In this document: positions 17,732-28,450 of the stretch, piece by piece
Position numbering within the stretch: position 1 is the first letter of the stretch
How the letters are laid out: every line of letters begins with the position of its first letter
Assembly (NCBI RefSeq): GCF_015487465.1
Contig: NZ_WFPS01000059.1
Location: 1-47,610 of the forward strand
Length of the DNA: 47,610 bases
Source: Persephonella sp.
GTDB lineage: Bacteria > Aquificota > Aquificia > Aquificales > Hydrogenothermaceae
Reading direction: 5' to 3'
Notes under the pieces: generated by a model
Seen by the model: the letters and a program-made list of their open reading frames with translations, nothing else
The model's database searches: none
What the model was told of the DNA's origin: nothing
Position numbers and translations under genes: made by a program

Positions 17732-19831
17732 ATGGAAATAACAGAAAAGGATATTATTAATTTTTTAAAGCACAGGGGAAAACCTGTTTATTTTAAGATG
17801 CTCCAGAGAAAACTTGGAGTGCCCAAATCAGAAAAAAAAGCTCTCAGAAAAATCCTGAAAAAACTCCAGAAAAAAAAGATAATCAGATATGAGAAGGGGA
17901 AATACCTTCTGACAGAATGGAAGTTAAAAGAGGAGGGATTGTTAGAAGGTAGAGTTGAAGCACACCCAAGCGGATACGGATTTTTGATTATAGGTGATGA
18001 GGTTGAAGATCTTTTTATCCCACCTCCGCAGATGAGATACCTCTTTGATGGGGATATAGTTGTAGCAAAAGCTGTAAAAAGAAGAAAAAAAGATGAAGCA
18101 AAGATAGTAAAGGTTGTTGAAAGGGCTATAAAAACAGCTGTAGGGAAATACTACAAAGATAAAACAGGTCATTATATTCTTCTTTCAGATACTGTTATCC
18201 CCCACAGGATTTATATAAACAAAAAAGATGCAAAGAAAAACAGACTTGAGCCTGAAACATATGTGGTCGTTGAGATAACCCAGTACCCGGCACCAAAGCA
18301 GAGGGGAAGGGGCAGGATACTTAAGGTATTGGGAAAAACCAAAAATACACTGACAGTTGCAGAGATAATATCAAGGAAATACAACCTTCCAACAGAACAT
18401 TCAGAAGAAGCCATAAAAGAAGCAGAAAAGCTCTCCCCTGTTGTCAGAATAACAAAAAACAGAAAAGACCTTACAGATCAGGTATGCTTTACAATTGATC
18501 CTGAGTCTGCAAGGGATCACGATGATGCTGTAGCGATAGAAAAAGAGGGAAACAACTACAGGCTTTTTGTTCATATAGCCGATGTTTCGCACTACGTAAA
18601 GGAAGGATCTGCTATTGATCTTGAGGCTTACCAGAGGGGAAATACATACTACCTTCCAGAAAGAGCTCTACACATGCTTCCTGAGAGGCTTGCCGCAGAG
18701 CTTTGCAGCTTAAGACCCAATGAAAAAAAGTATGCATTTACCTGTGAGATGCTGATAAACAGATCAGGAAAGGTAGTTGAATACGACATATATGAGAGCG
18801 TAATAATAAGCAAAGCAAAGCTCACATACGATGAAGCCCTAAGGTTGATAATAGGTGATCCAGCACTTGAAGAAAAATATCCAGAAGTTGTAAAACCTCT
18901 CAGACACATGGAAAAACTGGCAAAAATACTGATGAAAGCAAAAGAAAAAAGAGGAAGCATAGATTTTGACATGCCGGAAAGTAAGATACTGTTTACAGAA
19001 ACAGGAGATCCCTATGATGTTGTTCCTTACGAGAGGCATCTTGCACACAGGATAATAGAAGAGTTTATGATAATAGCCAATGAGACTGTAGCCAGATTTA
19101 TGTTTGAGAAAGACTACCCGTTCATATACAGAACCCACGAAGAGCCAGATCTTGATAAGGTCGTAAAATTTGTTGATCTTGTTGCAGGTTTAGGGTATGA
19201 GGTTTCTTACCCTGAAAAGATAACACCTAAGTTTATACAGAAAATACTTGAAAAAGTTTCAGGAACTCCTGAGGAAACACTTGTAAGGTTTATGGCACTC
19301 AGAACGATGAAACAGGCAAAATACACCATTGAGAACATAGGACATTTTGGTCTTGCATCTGACTGTTATACCCACTTTACATCACCGATAAGGAGATATG
19401 CAGACATAAATGTTCACCGTATGCTTAAAAAAGCGATAAAAGGAAAATTTACAAAGAAAGATCTGCAGACACTTCCTTCAAAACTTGAGGAAATAGCAAA
19501 ACAGTGTTCAAAAATGGAAAGGGTGGCAGATGATGCAGAAAGGGATGCCCTTGACATATTAAAACTCAGAATTCTTTCAAACCATGTTGGAGAGGTTTTT
19601 GAAGGTATAATAACAGGCGTGGTTTCTTTCGGTCTTTTTGTTGAGCTTAAAAGGTATCTTATTGAGGGTCTTATTCCTATAAACACCCTTCCAGACCATT
19701 TCAAATATGATGAGGTTAACCAGAGGCTTGTAAGTGACTGGAAGGTTTTCCGTCTTGGGGACAGGATAAAAGTAAGGATAGAAAAAGTAGATGAGGATCT
19801 TAAAAAATTAGACCTCTCTTATGTGGAATAA
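17732..19831 (+). CDS. rnr: ribonuclease R
   Basis: RNase R is a 3'-5' exoribonuclease that degrades structured RNA. The 699 residues are ordered as an N-terminal winged-helix (DIINFLKHRGKPVYFKMLQ), a cold-shock-like OB domain (GRVEAHPSGYGFLI, LFIPPPQM), the RNB catalytic domain, and a C-terminal S1 domain (GEVFEGIITGVVSFGLFVEL). The catalytic aspartates are in DPESARDHDDAVAIE near residues 251-265. It ends soon after S1 and lacks the long basic tail of E. coli RNase R. It is followed by the atp operon promoter. The start ATG at 17732 has only a weak ribosome binding site. Confidence 0.95.
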   Translation: MEITEKDIINFLKHRGKPVYFKMLQRKLGVPKSEKKALRKILKKLQKKKIIRYEKGKYLLTEWKLKEEGLLEGRVEAHPSGYGFLIIGDEVEDLFIPPPQMRYLFDGDIVVAKAVKRRKKDEAKIVKVVERAIKTAVGKYYKDKTGHYILLSDTVIPHRIYINKKDAKKNRLEPETYVVVEITQYPAPKQRGRGRILKVLGKTKNTLTVAEIISRKYNLPTEHSEEAIKEAEKLSPVVRITKNRKDLTDQVCFTIDPESARDHDDAVAIEKEGNNYRLFVHIADVSHYVKEGSAIDLEAYQRGNTYYLPERALHMLPERLAAELCSLRPNEKKYAFTCEMLINRSGKVVEYDIYESVIISKAKLTYDEALRLIIGDPALEEKYPEVVKPLRHMEKLAKILMKAKEKRGSIDFDMPESKILFTETGDPYDVVPYERHLAHRIIEEFMIIANETVARFMFEKDYPFIYRTHEEPDLDKVVKFVDLVAGLGYEVSYPEKITPKFIQKILEKVSGTPEETLVRFMALRTMKQAKYTIENIGHFGLASDCYTHFTSPIRRYADINVHRMLKKAIKGKFTKKDLQTLPSKLEEIAKQCSKMERVADDAERDALDILKLRILSNHVGEVFEGIITGVVSFGLFVELKRYLIEGLIPINTLPDHFKYDEVNQRLVSDWKVFRLGDRIKVRIEKVDEDLKKLDLSYVE

Positions 19832-19873
19832 ATCCAAAGCTGTATTTTCAAAAAAGCATTCCCCTGCATCTAT

Positions 19874-19903
19874 TTGATCAGGATATAAATATTGTGATAT
19901 GAT
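19874..19903 (+). promoter_or_regulatory. promoter of the atpF'-atpD operon
   Basis: TTGATC (19874-19879) and TATGAT (19898-19903) are separated by 18 bases, and TG at 19895-19896 makes an extended -10 element. It lies between rnr and the first atp gene, 39 bases before the ATG at 19942. The -35 match is only moderate. Confidence 0.55.
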
Positions 19904-19941
19904 AATTAAGATTGAAATTATTCTGTGGAGGATTTAGGAGA

Positions 19942-20385
19942 ATGCCTGAGGTTCATGTAATACCTGATATTACTCTGATTATACAGCTTGGAATTTTCTT
20001 TGTTTTTATGTTTATTATGAAAAAAATATACTTTGACCCCTATCTCGAAGCCTTTGATGAAAGAGAGAGGACTGTAGAACAGCTTCTTAAAGAAGCTGAG
20101 GAAAACAACAAAAAAGCAAATGAGATACTTGAAGAGGTTGAAAAAATCCTTACCCAGACAAGGGAAGAATCAAAAAAAATAATGGAGCAGTATCATAAAG
20201 AAACCTCCCAGATGGTAAGTAACATTCTGAGAAAAGCACAGGAAGAGGCAGAAAAAGAGATTGAAGATGCTAAAAAAGAAGTGGCAATGACAGTGGAGAT
20301 AGAGAAAAAAACAATGGATAAGATTATTGAGAAAATGGCTGAAGAGATAGCTGAAAAACTACTTCTCAAGGAGAAAGCAGCATGA
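19942..20385 (+). CDS. atpF': ATP synthase F0 subunit b'
   Basis: This is the first of two peripheral-stalk b-type subunits. It has a short N-terminal region, one transmembrane helix (LIIQLGIFFVFMFIMKKIYF) and a long charged coiled coil (about residues 30-140) rich in E and K. The dimer of b and b' links F1 to F0 in photosynthetic bacteria and Aquificota. I place the start at the ATG at 19942 (MPEVHVIPD), with GGAGG about 10 bases upstream; the frame stays open ten codons further back but without a sensible N-terminus. The stop overlaps the ATG of the following b gene by 4 bases (ATGA). Confidence 0.9.
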   Translation: MPEVHVIPDITLIIQLGIFFVFMFIMKKIYFDPYLEAFDERERTVEQLLKEAEENNKKANEILEEVEKILTQTREESKKIMEQYHKETSQMVSNILRKAQEEAEKEIEDAKKEVAMTVEIEKKTMDKIIEKMAEEIAEKLLLKEKAA

Positions 20386-20909
20386 AAAACATTCTCTTGT
20401 TCACTCTGGGGATTGTGTCTATAACATTTGCATCAGGAGATATTCAGGGTTTGCTGATCTGGAAAATACTCAATACAGTTGTTCTTCTGGTTCTTTTGGC
20501 ATGGGTTATAAAAAAATGGGGAGTTGCGTTTTTTGAAAACAGAAGAAAATCAATAGCTTCTATGGTTGAAGAGGCTCAAAAAGCACAGGAAGAAAGCAAA
20601 AAAGCCCTTGAAGATGCAAAAGCAAAACTTGAAGATGCAAAGATGAAATTTAATGAGTCGTTAAAAATAGCTGAAGAAACAGCAAAAAAAGAAAGGGAAG
20701 TTGCGATTAAAGAAGCTCAGGAAATAGCAGAAAGAATAAAAGCTCAGGCTAAAGACGCAATAATGGTGGAAATCAAAAGAGGAGAGAATGAACTCAGGAA
20801 GTATGCTGTTCATAAGGCTATAGAAATATCTGAAAAAATAGTAAAAGAGAAAATCAATCCAGAAGTTGAAAAGGAGATCATATTAAAATCCCTAAAAAGC
20901 ATTTCATAA
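20382..20909 (+). CDS. atpF: ATP synthase F0 subunit b with N-terminal signal-like segment
   Basis: This second b-type subunit has 175 residues. It begins with a hydrophobic, signal-peptide-like stretch (MKNILLFTLGIVSITFASG), followed by the true membrane helix (IWKILNTVVLLVLLAWVIKKWG) and a long helical stalk (VEEAQKAQEESKKALEDAKA and onward). The extra N-terminal segment suggests either a cleaved signal or a second membrane pass. It overlaps the upstream b' gene by 4 bases and lies 12 bases before atpH, so translation is probably coupled. Two dissimilar b genes indicate a heterodimeric stalk. Confidence 0.9.
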   Translation: MKNILLFTLGIVSITFASGDIQGLLIWKILNTVVLLVLLAWVIKKWGVAFFENRRKSIASMVEEAQKAQEESKKALEDAKAKLEDAKMKFNESLKIAEETAKKEREVAIKEAQEIAERIKAQAKDAIMVEIKRGENELRKYAVHKAIEISEKIVKEKINPEVEKEIILKSLKSIS

Positions 20910-20921
20910 ACGGAGGGTTTA

Positions 20922-21470
20922 ATGAAGATAGATAAAAAGGTTTTAAAAAGAGTTGTCAAAGTTCTATTAAATAAAATCCCAAAAGAAGAAACAGCTCTCA
21001 TCAAAGTTTCAGATGACCTTGCATTAATTCAGGAGCTTTACAGAAAAGAAAAATCTTTCAGAAACTTTATACTAAACCCCCAGCTTCCTTTTGAAGAAAA
21101 GGAAAAACTGATAGATACTTTATCAGAAAAAACAAACTTAGATAAAAATGTTGTTGAGGCGATAAAATACGCAGTAAAAATAAACAAAGGAAATATTCTA
21201 AGAGAAATATCTGACCAGTTTATGTTTGAGGTTGAAAAGTTTTTCGCCACAGTGAAAGGGGAAGTTATCACAGCCTATCCTATAGATGAAAACCTTCTTG
21301 AACAGATTAAAAAAGCTGTTGAGGAAAAATTAGGCAAAAAGGTTGAGTTTGAAGTGAAACAGGATCCATCAATAATAGGAGGTGTTGTTGTTAAAGCAGG
21401 CAGTTATGTCCTTGATTCATCTGTTAAAACATACCTCAGAAAATTAGAACAACAGTTAACATCTTATTAG
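20922..21470 (+). CDS. atpH: ATP synthase F1 subunit delta
   Basis: Subunit delta caps the F1 head and joins it to the b/b' stalk. The 182-residue protein has the family's helical N-terminal domain (VVKVLLNKIPKEE, LAL/IQELYRKEKSFRNFILNP) and the characteristic C-terminal block VEFEVKQDPSIIGGVVVKAGSYVLDSSVKTYLRKL. GGAGGG precedes the ATG. Its position between atpF and atpA is the standard bacterial order. Confidence 0.93.
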   Translation: MKIDKKVLKRVVKVLLNKIPKEETALIKVSDDLALIQELYRKEKSFRNFILNPQLPFEEKEKLIDTLSEKTNLDKNVVEAIKYAVKINKGNILREISDQFMFEVEKFFATVKGEVITAYPIDENLLEQIKKAVEEKLGKKVEFEVKQDPSIIGGVVVKAGSYVLDSSVKTYLRKLEQQLTSY

Positions 21471-21504
21471 AATTAAAAATTTAAAAGATAAAAGGAGGTT
21501 TTAG

Positions 21505-23019
21505 ATGTCTGCGATAAGAGCTGAAGAAGTAGCAGAAAGCCTTAAAAAACAATTGGAAGAATTTGAAGCTAAAGCAAATTTAGAAGAAGTAGGAACAGTT
21601 CTTCAGGTTGGTGATGGTGTTGCAAGGGTTTTTGGTCTTGAAAAGGCCATGTATGGAGAGATGGTTGAGTTTGAAAACGGAACATTAGGTGTTGCTTTTA
21701 ACCTTGAGGAAGACAATGTAGGTATCATACTTCTTGGAACAGAAGAGGGTATAGAGGAAGGAACTATAGTAAAAAGAACAGGAAAAATCCTTGAAATACC
21801 TGTTGGAATGGGTCTTGTTGGAAGGGTTGTTGATGGAACAGGAAAACCAATAGACGGAAAAGGTCCAATAGAAAATATAGCTTACTACTCACCTGTTGAA
21901 AAAATAGCACCAGGTGTTGTAACAAGAAAATCAGTTCACGAACCTCTCCAGACAGGTATCAAAGCTATTGATGCGATGATCCCAATAGGTAGAGGACAGA
22001 GGGAGCTTATCATCGGTGACAGGGCTACAGGTAAAACAACTATCGCGATAGACACAATTCTGAACCAAAAGGGTGAAGATGTTTACTGTGTGTATGTTGC
22101 CATAGGTCAGAAAAGAGCCGTTGTAAGACAGATAGTTGAAACTCTCCAGAAACATGGTGCTATGGAATACACAACAGTTGTTGCTGCTACTGCATCAGAC
22201 CCTGCAACAATGCAGTATATAGCCCCATTTGTCGGGTGCACAATAGCAGAGTATTTCAGAGATAACGGAATGCATGCCCTTATCATATACGACGATCTTA
22301 CAAAGCACGCATATGCTTACAGACAGCTTTCACTCCTCCTTAGAAGACCACCAGGAAGGGAAGCTTATCCCGGTGATGTTTTTTATCTTCACTCAAGACT
22401 TCTTGAAAGGGCTGCTAAGCTGAATGATGAACTTGGTGCAGGATCATTAACGGCTCTCCCAATTATTGAAACACAGGCTGGTGACGTTGCTGCTTACATT
22501 CCAACAAACGTTATATCAATCACAGACGGTCAGATATTCCTTGAAACCGATCTTTTCCACAAAGGTGTAAGACCTGCTATTAACGTTGGTCTTTCTGTTT
22601 CAAGGGTTGGAGGTGCTGCCCAGATAAAAGCTATGAAACAGGTTGCAGGTACTCTCAGGCTTGAGCTTGCACAGTTTAGAGAACTTGAAGCATTCGTTCA
22701 GTTTGCATCAGAGCTTGACAAAGCAACGCAGGCACAGATCGCAAGGGGGCAGAGGCTTGTTGAGATATTAAAACAACCTCCAAACAAACCTGTTCCTGTT
22801 GAAAAACAGATAGCTATTATATACGCAGGAACAAAAGGATACCTTGATGACGTTCCTGTCAGCGCTATACAGAAGTTTGAGCAGGAGTTTTACACATTCC
22901 TTGATACAGAAAAGCCTGATCTTCTTGAGATGATAAAAGCAGAGAAAAAACTTACAGATGAGATAGAAACAAAGCTGAAAGAGGCTTTAGAAGAATTTAA
23001 AAAGAAAGTTGCCTTTTAG
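21505..23019 (+). CDS. atpA: ATP synthase F1 subunit alpha
   Basis: Alpha is the regulatory nucleotide-binding subunit of the F1 hexamer. At 504 residues it is full length. The P-loop is GDRATGKT near residue 170. Family blocks include [50 protein letters not shown] and [17 protein letters not shown], which contains the conserved arginine region. AAAGGAGG lies just before the ATG. It follows atpH after 34 bases and precedes atpG after 14. Confidence 0.98.
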   Translation: MSAIRAEEVAESLKKQLEEFEAKANLEEVGTVLQVGDGVARVFGLEKAMYGEMVEFENGTLGVAFNLEEDNVGIILLGTEEGIEEGTIVKRTGKILEIPVGMGLVGRVVDGTGKPIDGKGPIENIAYYSPVEKIAPGVVTRKSVHEPLQTGIKAIDAMIPIGRGQRELIIGDRATGKTTIAIDTILNQKGEDVYCVYVAIGQKRAVVRQIVETLQKHGAMEYTTVVAATASDPATMQYIAPFVGCTIAEYFRDNGMHALIIYDDLTKHAYAYRQLSLLLRRPPGREAYPGDVFYLHSRLLERAAKLNDELGAGSLTALPIIETQAGDVAAYIPTNVISITDGQIFLETDLFHKGVRPAINVGLSVSRVGGAAQIKAMKQVAGTLRLELAQFRELEAFVQFASELDKATQAQIARGQRLVEILKQPPNKPVPVEKQIAIIYAGTKGYLDDVPVSAIQKFEQEFYTFLDTEKPDLLEMIKAEKKLTDEIETKLKEALEEFKKKVAF

Positions 23020-23033
23020 TGAGGTAAAGTGGA

Positions 23034-23909
23034 ATGGCAAAACTCTCACCCAGAGACATAAAGAGGAAGATACAGGGTATAAAAAATACCCAGAGAATAA
23101 CTAAAGCAATGAAAGCTGTTTCAGCTGCAAAGCTGAACAAAGCAAAGGCTATGCTTAATGCCACAAGACCTTACTCAGAAAGGCTTTACGATCTTATAAA
23201 TGATCTTGCTATGTTTGTTGACAGGGATATACATCCTCTTTTGAAAATAAGAGAGGAAAAAAAGATAGATTATGTTGTTATAACAGCTGATAGAGGTCTT
23301 GCCGGAGCTTTCAACTCCTATGTAATAAAGAGAGCACTGTCCGATATAAAAAAGTTTCAGGAAGAGGAAAAAGAGGTAAACCTCATCCTTATAGGAAGAA
23401 AGGCAGTCCAGTTTTTCAAAAACAAAGGATTTAACACAATAGAAGAATATGAAGACATATACAGGGATCACCTTAATCTTGCATTTACATCAAAAGTAGG
23501 CGGGATAATAGCTGAAAGGTATGAAAATGAAAAAACTGACGCAGTCTACATGGTAAACAATGAGCTTATTACAACAGCAACTTACGAAACGAGGGTGAGA
23601 AAACTCTTTCCTATAGAACCTGAGCTTGATTACACAAAACTTTCTGAGCTTTCAAGGTATAACATAGAACCTTCAGCAGAAGAAGTTCTTGAGGAACTTC
23701 TGAAGAGATACATTAACTTCCAGCTTTATAGAGCCCTTGTTGAATCCTCAACAGCTGAACATGCAGCACGTATGCTTGCGATGGACAACGCAACAAGAAA
23801 TGCAGGAGAAGCTATTAAAAGGTGGACAATTATCTTCAACAAAGCAAGACAGGAGGCTATCACAACAGAGCTTATTGATATTATTAACGCAGCAAATGCT
23901 ATAGAATAA
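23034..23909 (+). CDS. atpG: ATP synthase F1 subunit gamma
   Basis: Gamma is the rotating central shaft of F1. The 291-residue protein has the conserved N-terminal helix (MAKLSPRDIKRKIQGIKNTQ, then ITKAMKAVSAAKL) and the C-terminal helix (SSTAEHAARMLAMDNATRNA, then a region ending LIDIINAANAIE). The internal ITADRGLAGAFNSYVIK block is also typical. The usual partner subunit epsilon is not encoded in this operon. It is preceded by GAGG 10 bases upstream of the ATG. Confidence 0.96.
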   Translation: MAKLSPRDIKRKIQGIKNTQRITKAMKAVSAAKLNKAKAMLNATRPYSERLYDLINDLAMFVDRDIHPLLKIREEKKIDYVVITADRGLAGAFNSYVIKRALSDIKKFQEEEKEVNLILIGRKAVQFFKNKGFNTIEEYEDIYRDHLNLAFTSKVGGIIAERYENEKTDAVYMVNNELITTATYETRVRKLFPIEPELDYTKLSELSRYNIEPSAEEVLEELLKRYINFQLYRALVESSTAEHAARMLAMDNATRNAGEAIKRWTIIFNKARQEAITTELIDIINAANAIE

Positions 23910-23931
23910 AAGTAAGATTAGGAGGATATAA

Positions 23932-25368
<1,437 letters not shown>

Positions 25369-25375
25369 TATAAAG

Positions 25376-25397
25376 AAGGGGGCTTTAGTCCCCCTTT
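25376..25397 (+). terminator. hairpin terminator after atpD
   Basis: AAGGGGG and CCCCCTT form a 7-base stem with loop CTTTAGT, 8 bases after the atpD stop codon, followed by only TTT within the tail. Strong stem but short U-tract, so termination efficiency is uncertain. Confidence 0.65.
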
Positions 25398-25400
25398 ACA

Positions 25401-25461
25401 AAACTGCCCTAAAGATCTATTATTAGAAGGCACGAAATAATATTAATAAAAAGGGCAGTTT
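25401..25461 (+). promoter_or_regulatory. long-range hairpin covering the ribosome binding site of the globin-CZB-EAL gene
   Basis: AAACTGCCCT (25401-25410) is the exact complement of AGGGCAGTTT (25452-25461). The right arm contains AGGG, the best Shine-Dalgarno sequence for the GTG start at 25465. When paired, the site would be masked. The 41-base interior is A+T-rich and has no known riboswitch signature that I recognise. It lies directly after the atpD terminator. Confidence 0.5.
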
Positions 25462-25464
25462 ATT

Positions 25465-27441
25465 GTGAATTTTGAGATTATAGAGCCTTACATAGAAGAT
25501 ATCTTTAAAAAGTTTTACAAAGAAATCCTATCAGATCAGTTTCTAAAGACATTTTTTACCACTGAAGATCAGATAAAAAATCTTTTAGAAAAACAGATAA
25601 AAAATTTTAAAGAAACCTTAAAAGAAAATGAAAAACAGCTTGAGGCAAGGTATTACAACCTTGGAAATCTGCATTATGACTTAAAAATTCCTTTTGTCAA
25701 CCTTATGTCCGGAATTGATTTTATAAAAAATGAGATATATAAATCCCTTGCTGACAAAAAATTGCTTGATGAATATTTCTTTAGCATCAGCTTATTGTTT
25801 GAAAGGATCAAAAACAGCCTTGCAAAAGCTTACCTTGATAGATCACTTGATGAAATGACAGTTGGGTACAAACCTGAATACAAAGACTATAAGTTCTTTG
25901 AGTATCACCTCCAGTGGCTTGAGAAACTAAATGAAGTGGCAAAATCATTTGATAAAAGCAGACTACCAGAGCTTGACAGTAGACATTGCAAATTAGGTAG
26001 ATGGATAAGATCCAGAGAGTTTTATCTTATATGTGGGGATAACAAAAAATGCTTTGTGATACATAAACTACACGATCTTGTGCACAACACAGGAAGTAGC
26101 CTTGTGTATTACATCTTTCACAAAAAGTTTGTTGAGGCATACCTTCTTTTTAAAACATTAAATAGTCTTTCCCTCAAAATGATGAATGAGCTTTACGAGA
26201 TATACTTTAATTATTTAAACAACAGGGAAGAGAGATTTCTGAATTTTCTGTCAAAAGAGATAGAAAATATAAAATCAGGTTACCTTACGGTTGTTAATAT
26301 AAAAAAATTAAAAGCCATTAACGAGATATACGGGAAAAAAACAGGAGATTACATACTTGATACAGTTGAGAGATTGATAAGGGATAAATTTATAAAAAAA
26401 GATGAAATTTTGATAAAAGGTATTTCAGGTGAATTTTTTATATTCTCAGATGATAAAGAGGACAGCCTGAAAGAAAGGCTTATAAAACTTAAAAAGAATC
26501 TTGAGTCTTATAAAAATTTTCCTATAGGTGTAAAAGTTGTTATAGGGACAGTTCAAATTCCTGAAAATATCAGTCTTTCTCCAGAGGATATAAGAAAAAT
26601 AGTTGGTATAGCAAGGGAAAAAGCAAAATCGGAAACAGGATTTTACTTTGCTGATGCCTTGGAGGTTAAAGAAAAGATAATCCCAAAAATAAACATTCAG
26701 TTGAAGGACTCAGCCTTTGTGACCCAGGCTATAGCAGAGGGAAGGATTGATCTGTTTTTCCAGCCGGTGGTTAATCTGAAGCTGGGGGACACATACGGTT
26801 TCGAAGTTCTTGCAAGGATAAAGAAAGACGGTGGTTATATTAACGCAGGAGCGTTTATAAACCTATTACACAAGTTGGGAATTATAGTTGATCTTGATAG
26901 GCTGGTAATAAAAAAAGTTATCCAGAATGCAGACAAAATCTCAAATATAACCAACACCATATTTGTTAATATCAGCCCAGAATCACTAAAATCTGAAGAT
27001 TTTATCAGCCTTTTAACAGATGGAATAAAAACATTAAAGAGAAAAAATATAAAACTTATCGTTGAGCTGACAGAGCAGTCTTTTCTGGAAAATATTGAGA
27101 TAATAAAATTTCTACATGAGGAGTTTGGTATATCTTTTGCTGTTGACGATTTCGGAACAGGTTACTCATCTTTAAAAACAGTTATAGATCTGACTGATAC
27201 AGGATTGATAGAAATTCTCAAAATAGACGGCAGCCTTATAAGAGACCTTAAATACTCCATAAGAAACCAGAAAATAGTGCGTCTTATATCATCAATGTCA
27301 AGAAACCTGAAAATAAAAACTGTAGCTGAATTTATTGAGAACAGAGAACTTATAAAAACCGTTAGAGAAATGGGAATACAGCTTGGTCAGGGTTATGCCC
27401 TTGGTAAACCAAAGCTGATAGATGAATTTATCTCCGGCTGA
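25465..27441 (+). CDS. globin-like / CZB / degenerate GGDEF / EAL c-di-GMP protein (GTG start)
   Basis: This 658-residue cytoplasmic sensor has four parts. Residues about 5-130 look like a globin-coupled sensor domain, with His70 in YNLGNLHYDLKIPF as the candidate haem ligand. Residues about 140-250 match a CZB zinc domain: His148 (HLQW), Cys175 (CKLGRW), His203 and His207 (HDLVH), spaced as in E. coli DgcZ. A GGDEF domain follows with GISGEFF (319-325) instead of GGDEF, probably inactive. The EAL domain has EVLAR (447-451), Glu534, the DDFGTGYSS motif at 561-569, Lys586, Glu622 and Gln642, so phosphodiesterase activity is likely. Start GTG at 25465. The 3' end overlaps convergent tsaD by 14 bases. 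Confidence 0.88.
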   Translation: MNFEIIEPYIEDIFKKFYKEILSDQFLKTFFTTEDQIKNLLEKQIKNFKETLKENEKQLEARYYNLGNLHYDLKIPFVNLMSGIDFIKNEIYKSLADKKLLDEYFFSISLLFERIKNSLAKAYLDRSLDEMTVGYKPEYKDYKFFEYHLQWLEKLNEVAKSFDKSRLPELDSRHCKLGRWIRSREFYLICGDNKKCFVIHKLHDLVHNTGSSLVYYIFHKKFVEAYLLFKTLNSLSLKMMNELYEIYFNYLNNREERFLNFLSKEIENIKSGYLTVVNIKKLKAINEIYGKKTGDYILDTVERLIRDKFIKKDEILIKGISGEFFIFSDDKEDSLKERLIKLKKNLESYKNFPIGVKVVIGTVQIPENISLSPEDIRKIVGIAREKAKSETGFYFADALEVKEKIIPKINIQLKDSAFVTQAIAEGRIDLFFQPVVNLKLGDTYGFEVLARIKKDGGYINAGAFINLLHKLGIIVDLDRLVIKKVIQNADKISNITNTIFVNISPESLKSEDFISLLTDGIKTLKRKNIKLIVELTEQSFLENIEIIKFLHEEFGISFAVDDFGTGYSSLKTVIDLTDTGLIEILKIDGSLIRDLKYSIRNQKIVRLISSMSRNLKIKTVAEFIENRELIKTVREMGIQLGQGYALGKPKLIDEFISG

Positions 27442-28450
27442 TATATTCAATAAATCTGTCAAGTCTGAGCCTTGCTTTTCCTTCAAAGTCATAACCTATT
27501 GTTCTTCCTGTTTCTTTGAGCCTTTTGTATCCTGTGTATGCGATCATAGCCCCGTTGTCCGTGCATAGATAAAGAGGGGGGAAATGAACAGAAAAGCTGT
27601 TTTTTTCAGCCTCTTCAAAAAATCTTTCCCTCAGTCTTGAGTTTGCAGATACTCCTCCAGCAACAACAACATTTTTAATATCAAACTCATTTACAGCATC
27701 AACTGTTTTTCCTACAAGAACATCAACAACAGCCTCCTGAAAAGACCTTGCTATATCCTCTTTTCTGTATATACCCTTTTCTACCTCTCTCATAACAGCA
27801 CTTTTTAAACCTGAAAATGAAAAGTTGAAACGGTTTTTTCCCTTATCGTTTAGTAGAGGTCTTGGCAGTTTTATAACCTCTTTTCCTTCTCTTGCCAGTT
27901 TATCAATAATGGGTCCTCCGGGATAACCAAGATCCAGCATCCTTGCAACTTTATCGTAAGCCTCCCCGGCAGCATCATCAAGGGTTCCACCTAAGAATGT
28001 GTAATCCTCAAATTTCCTGATTATATAAAGCTCGGTATGTCCACCTGAAACAACAAGTGAGATGAAGGGGAACTGAACATTATCAGACAAAAATATGGCA
28101 AATATATGAGCCTCTATGTGATGGACAGGTATTAGAGGTTTTTTTAATGCCCATTTCAGAGATTTTGCCGCTGAAATTCCTACCACAAGTGATACTATTA
28201 AACCGGGAGCAACAGTAACAGCAACAGCATCAATGCTGTGTAAGTCTACACCGGATTCTTTTACTGCTCTGTCAAGAACCGGTATTATATTTTTTGTGTG
28301 TTCTCTTGCAGCAAGATCAGGGTATACCCCTCCCCATTGGGCGTGGAGTTTAACCTGAGACGAAACAACATTTGACAGAACTCCCTTTTCTGAATCATAG
28401 ATACAGACTCCTGTGTCATCACAGGAGGTCTCTATCCCCAATATTTTCAT
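27428..28450 (-). CDS. tsaD: tRNA N6-threonylcarbamoyladenosine transferase TsaD
   Basis: TsaD transfers threonylcarbamoyl to adenosine 37 of ANN-decoding tRNAs. The 340-residue protein has the metal-binding HIEAH motif (VHHIEAHIFAIF, near residue 110) and the ASKHA nucleotide-binding blocks ILGIETSCDDT at the N-terminus, SLVVSGGHTELY and VVVAGGVSANSRLR. TsaB, TsaC and TsaE are not in the window. It overlaps ctpA upstream by 4 bases (ATGA) and the EAL gene by 14 bases at the 3' ends. Confidence 0.96.
   Translation of the reverse strand: MKILGIETSCDDTGVCIYDSEKGVLSNVVSSQVKLHAQWGGVYPDLAAREHTKNIIPVLDRAVKESGVDLHSIDAVAVTVAPGLIVSLVVGISAAKSLKWALKKPLIPVHHIEAHIFAIFLSDNVQFPFISLVVSGGHTELYIIRKFEDYTFLGGTLDDAAGEAYDKVARMLDLGYPGGPIIDKLAREGKEVIKLPRPLLNDKGKNRFNFSFSGLKSAVMREVEKGIYRKEDIARSFQEAVVDVLVGKTVDAVNEFDIKNVVVAGGVSANSRLRERFFEEAEKNSFSVHFPPLYLCTDNGAMIAYTGYKRLKETGRTIGYDFEGKARLRLDRFIEYISRR

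Noticed and set aside
25401-25461. c-di-GMP riboswitch before the EAL gene
   Set aside because: Neither the GEMM-I core nor the GEMM-II pattern is visible; only a simple long-range stem is present.
25465-27441. Active diguanylate cyclase in the globin-CZB protein
   Set aside because: The GGDEF signature is GISGEFF at 319-325, lacking the glycine and aspartate needed for GTP and metal binding.
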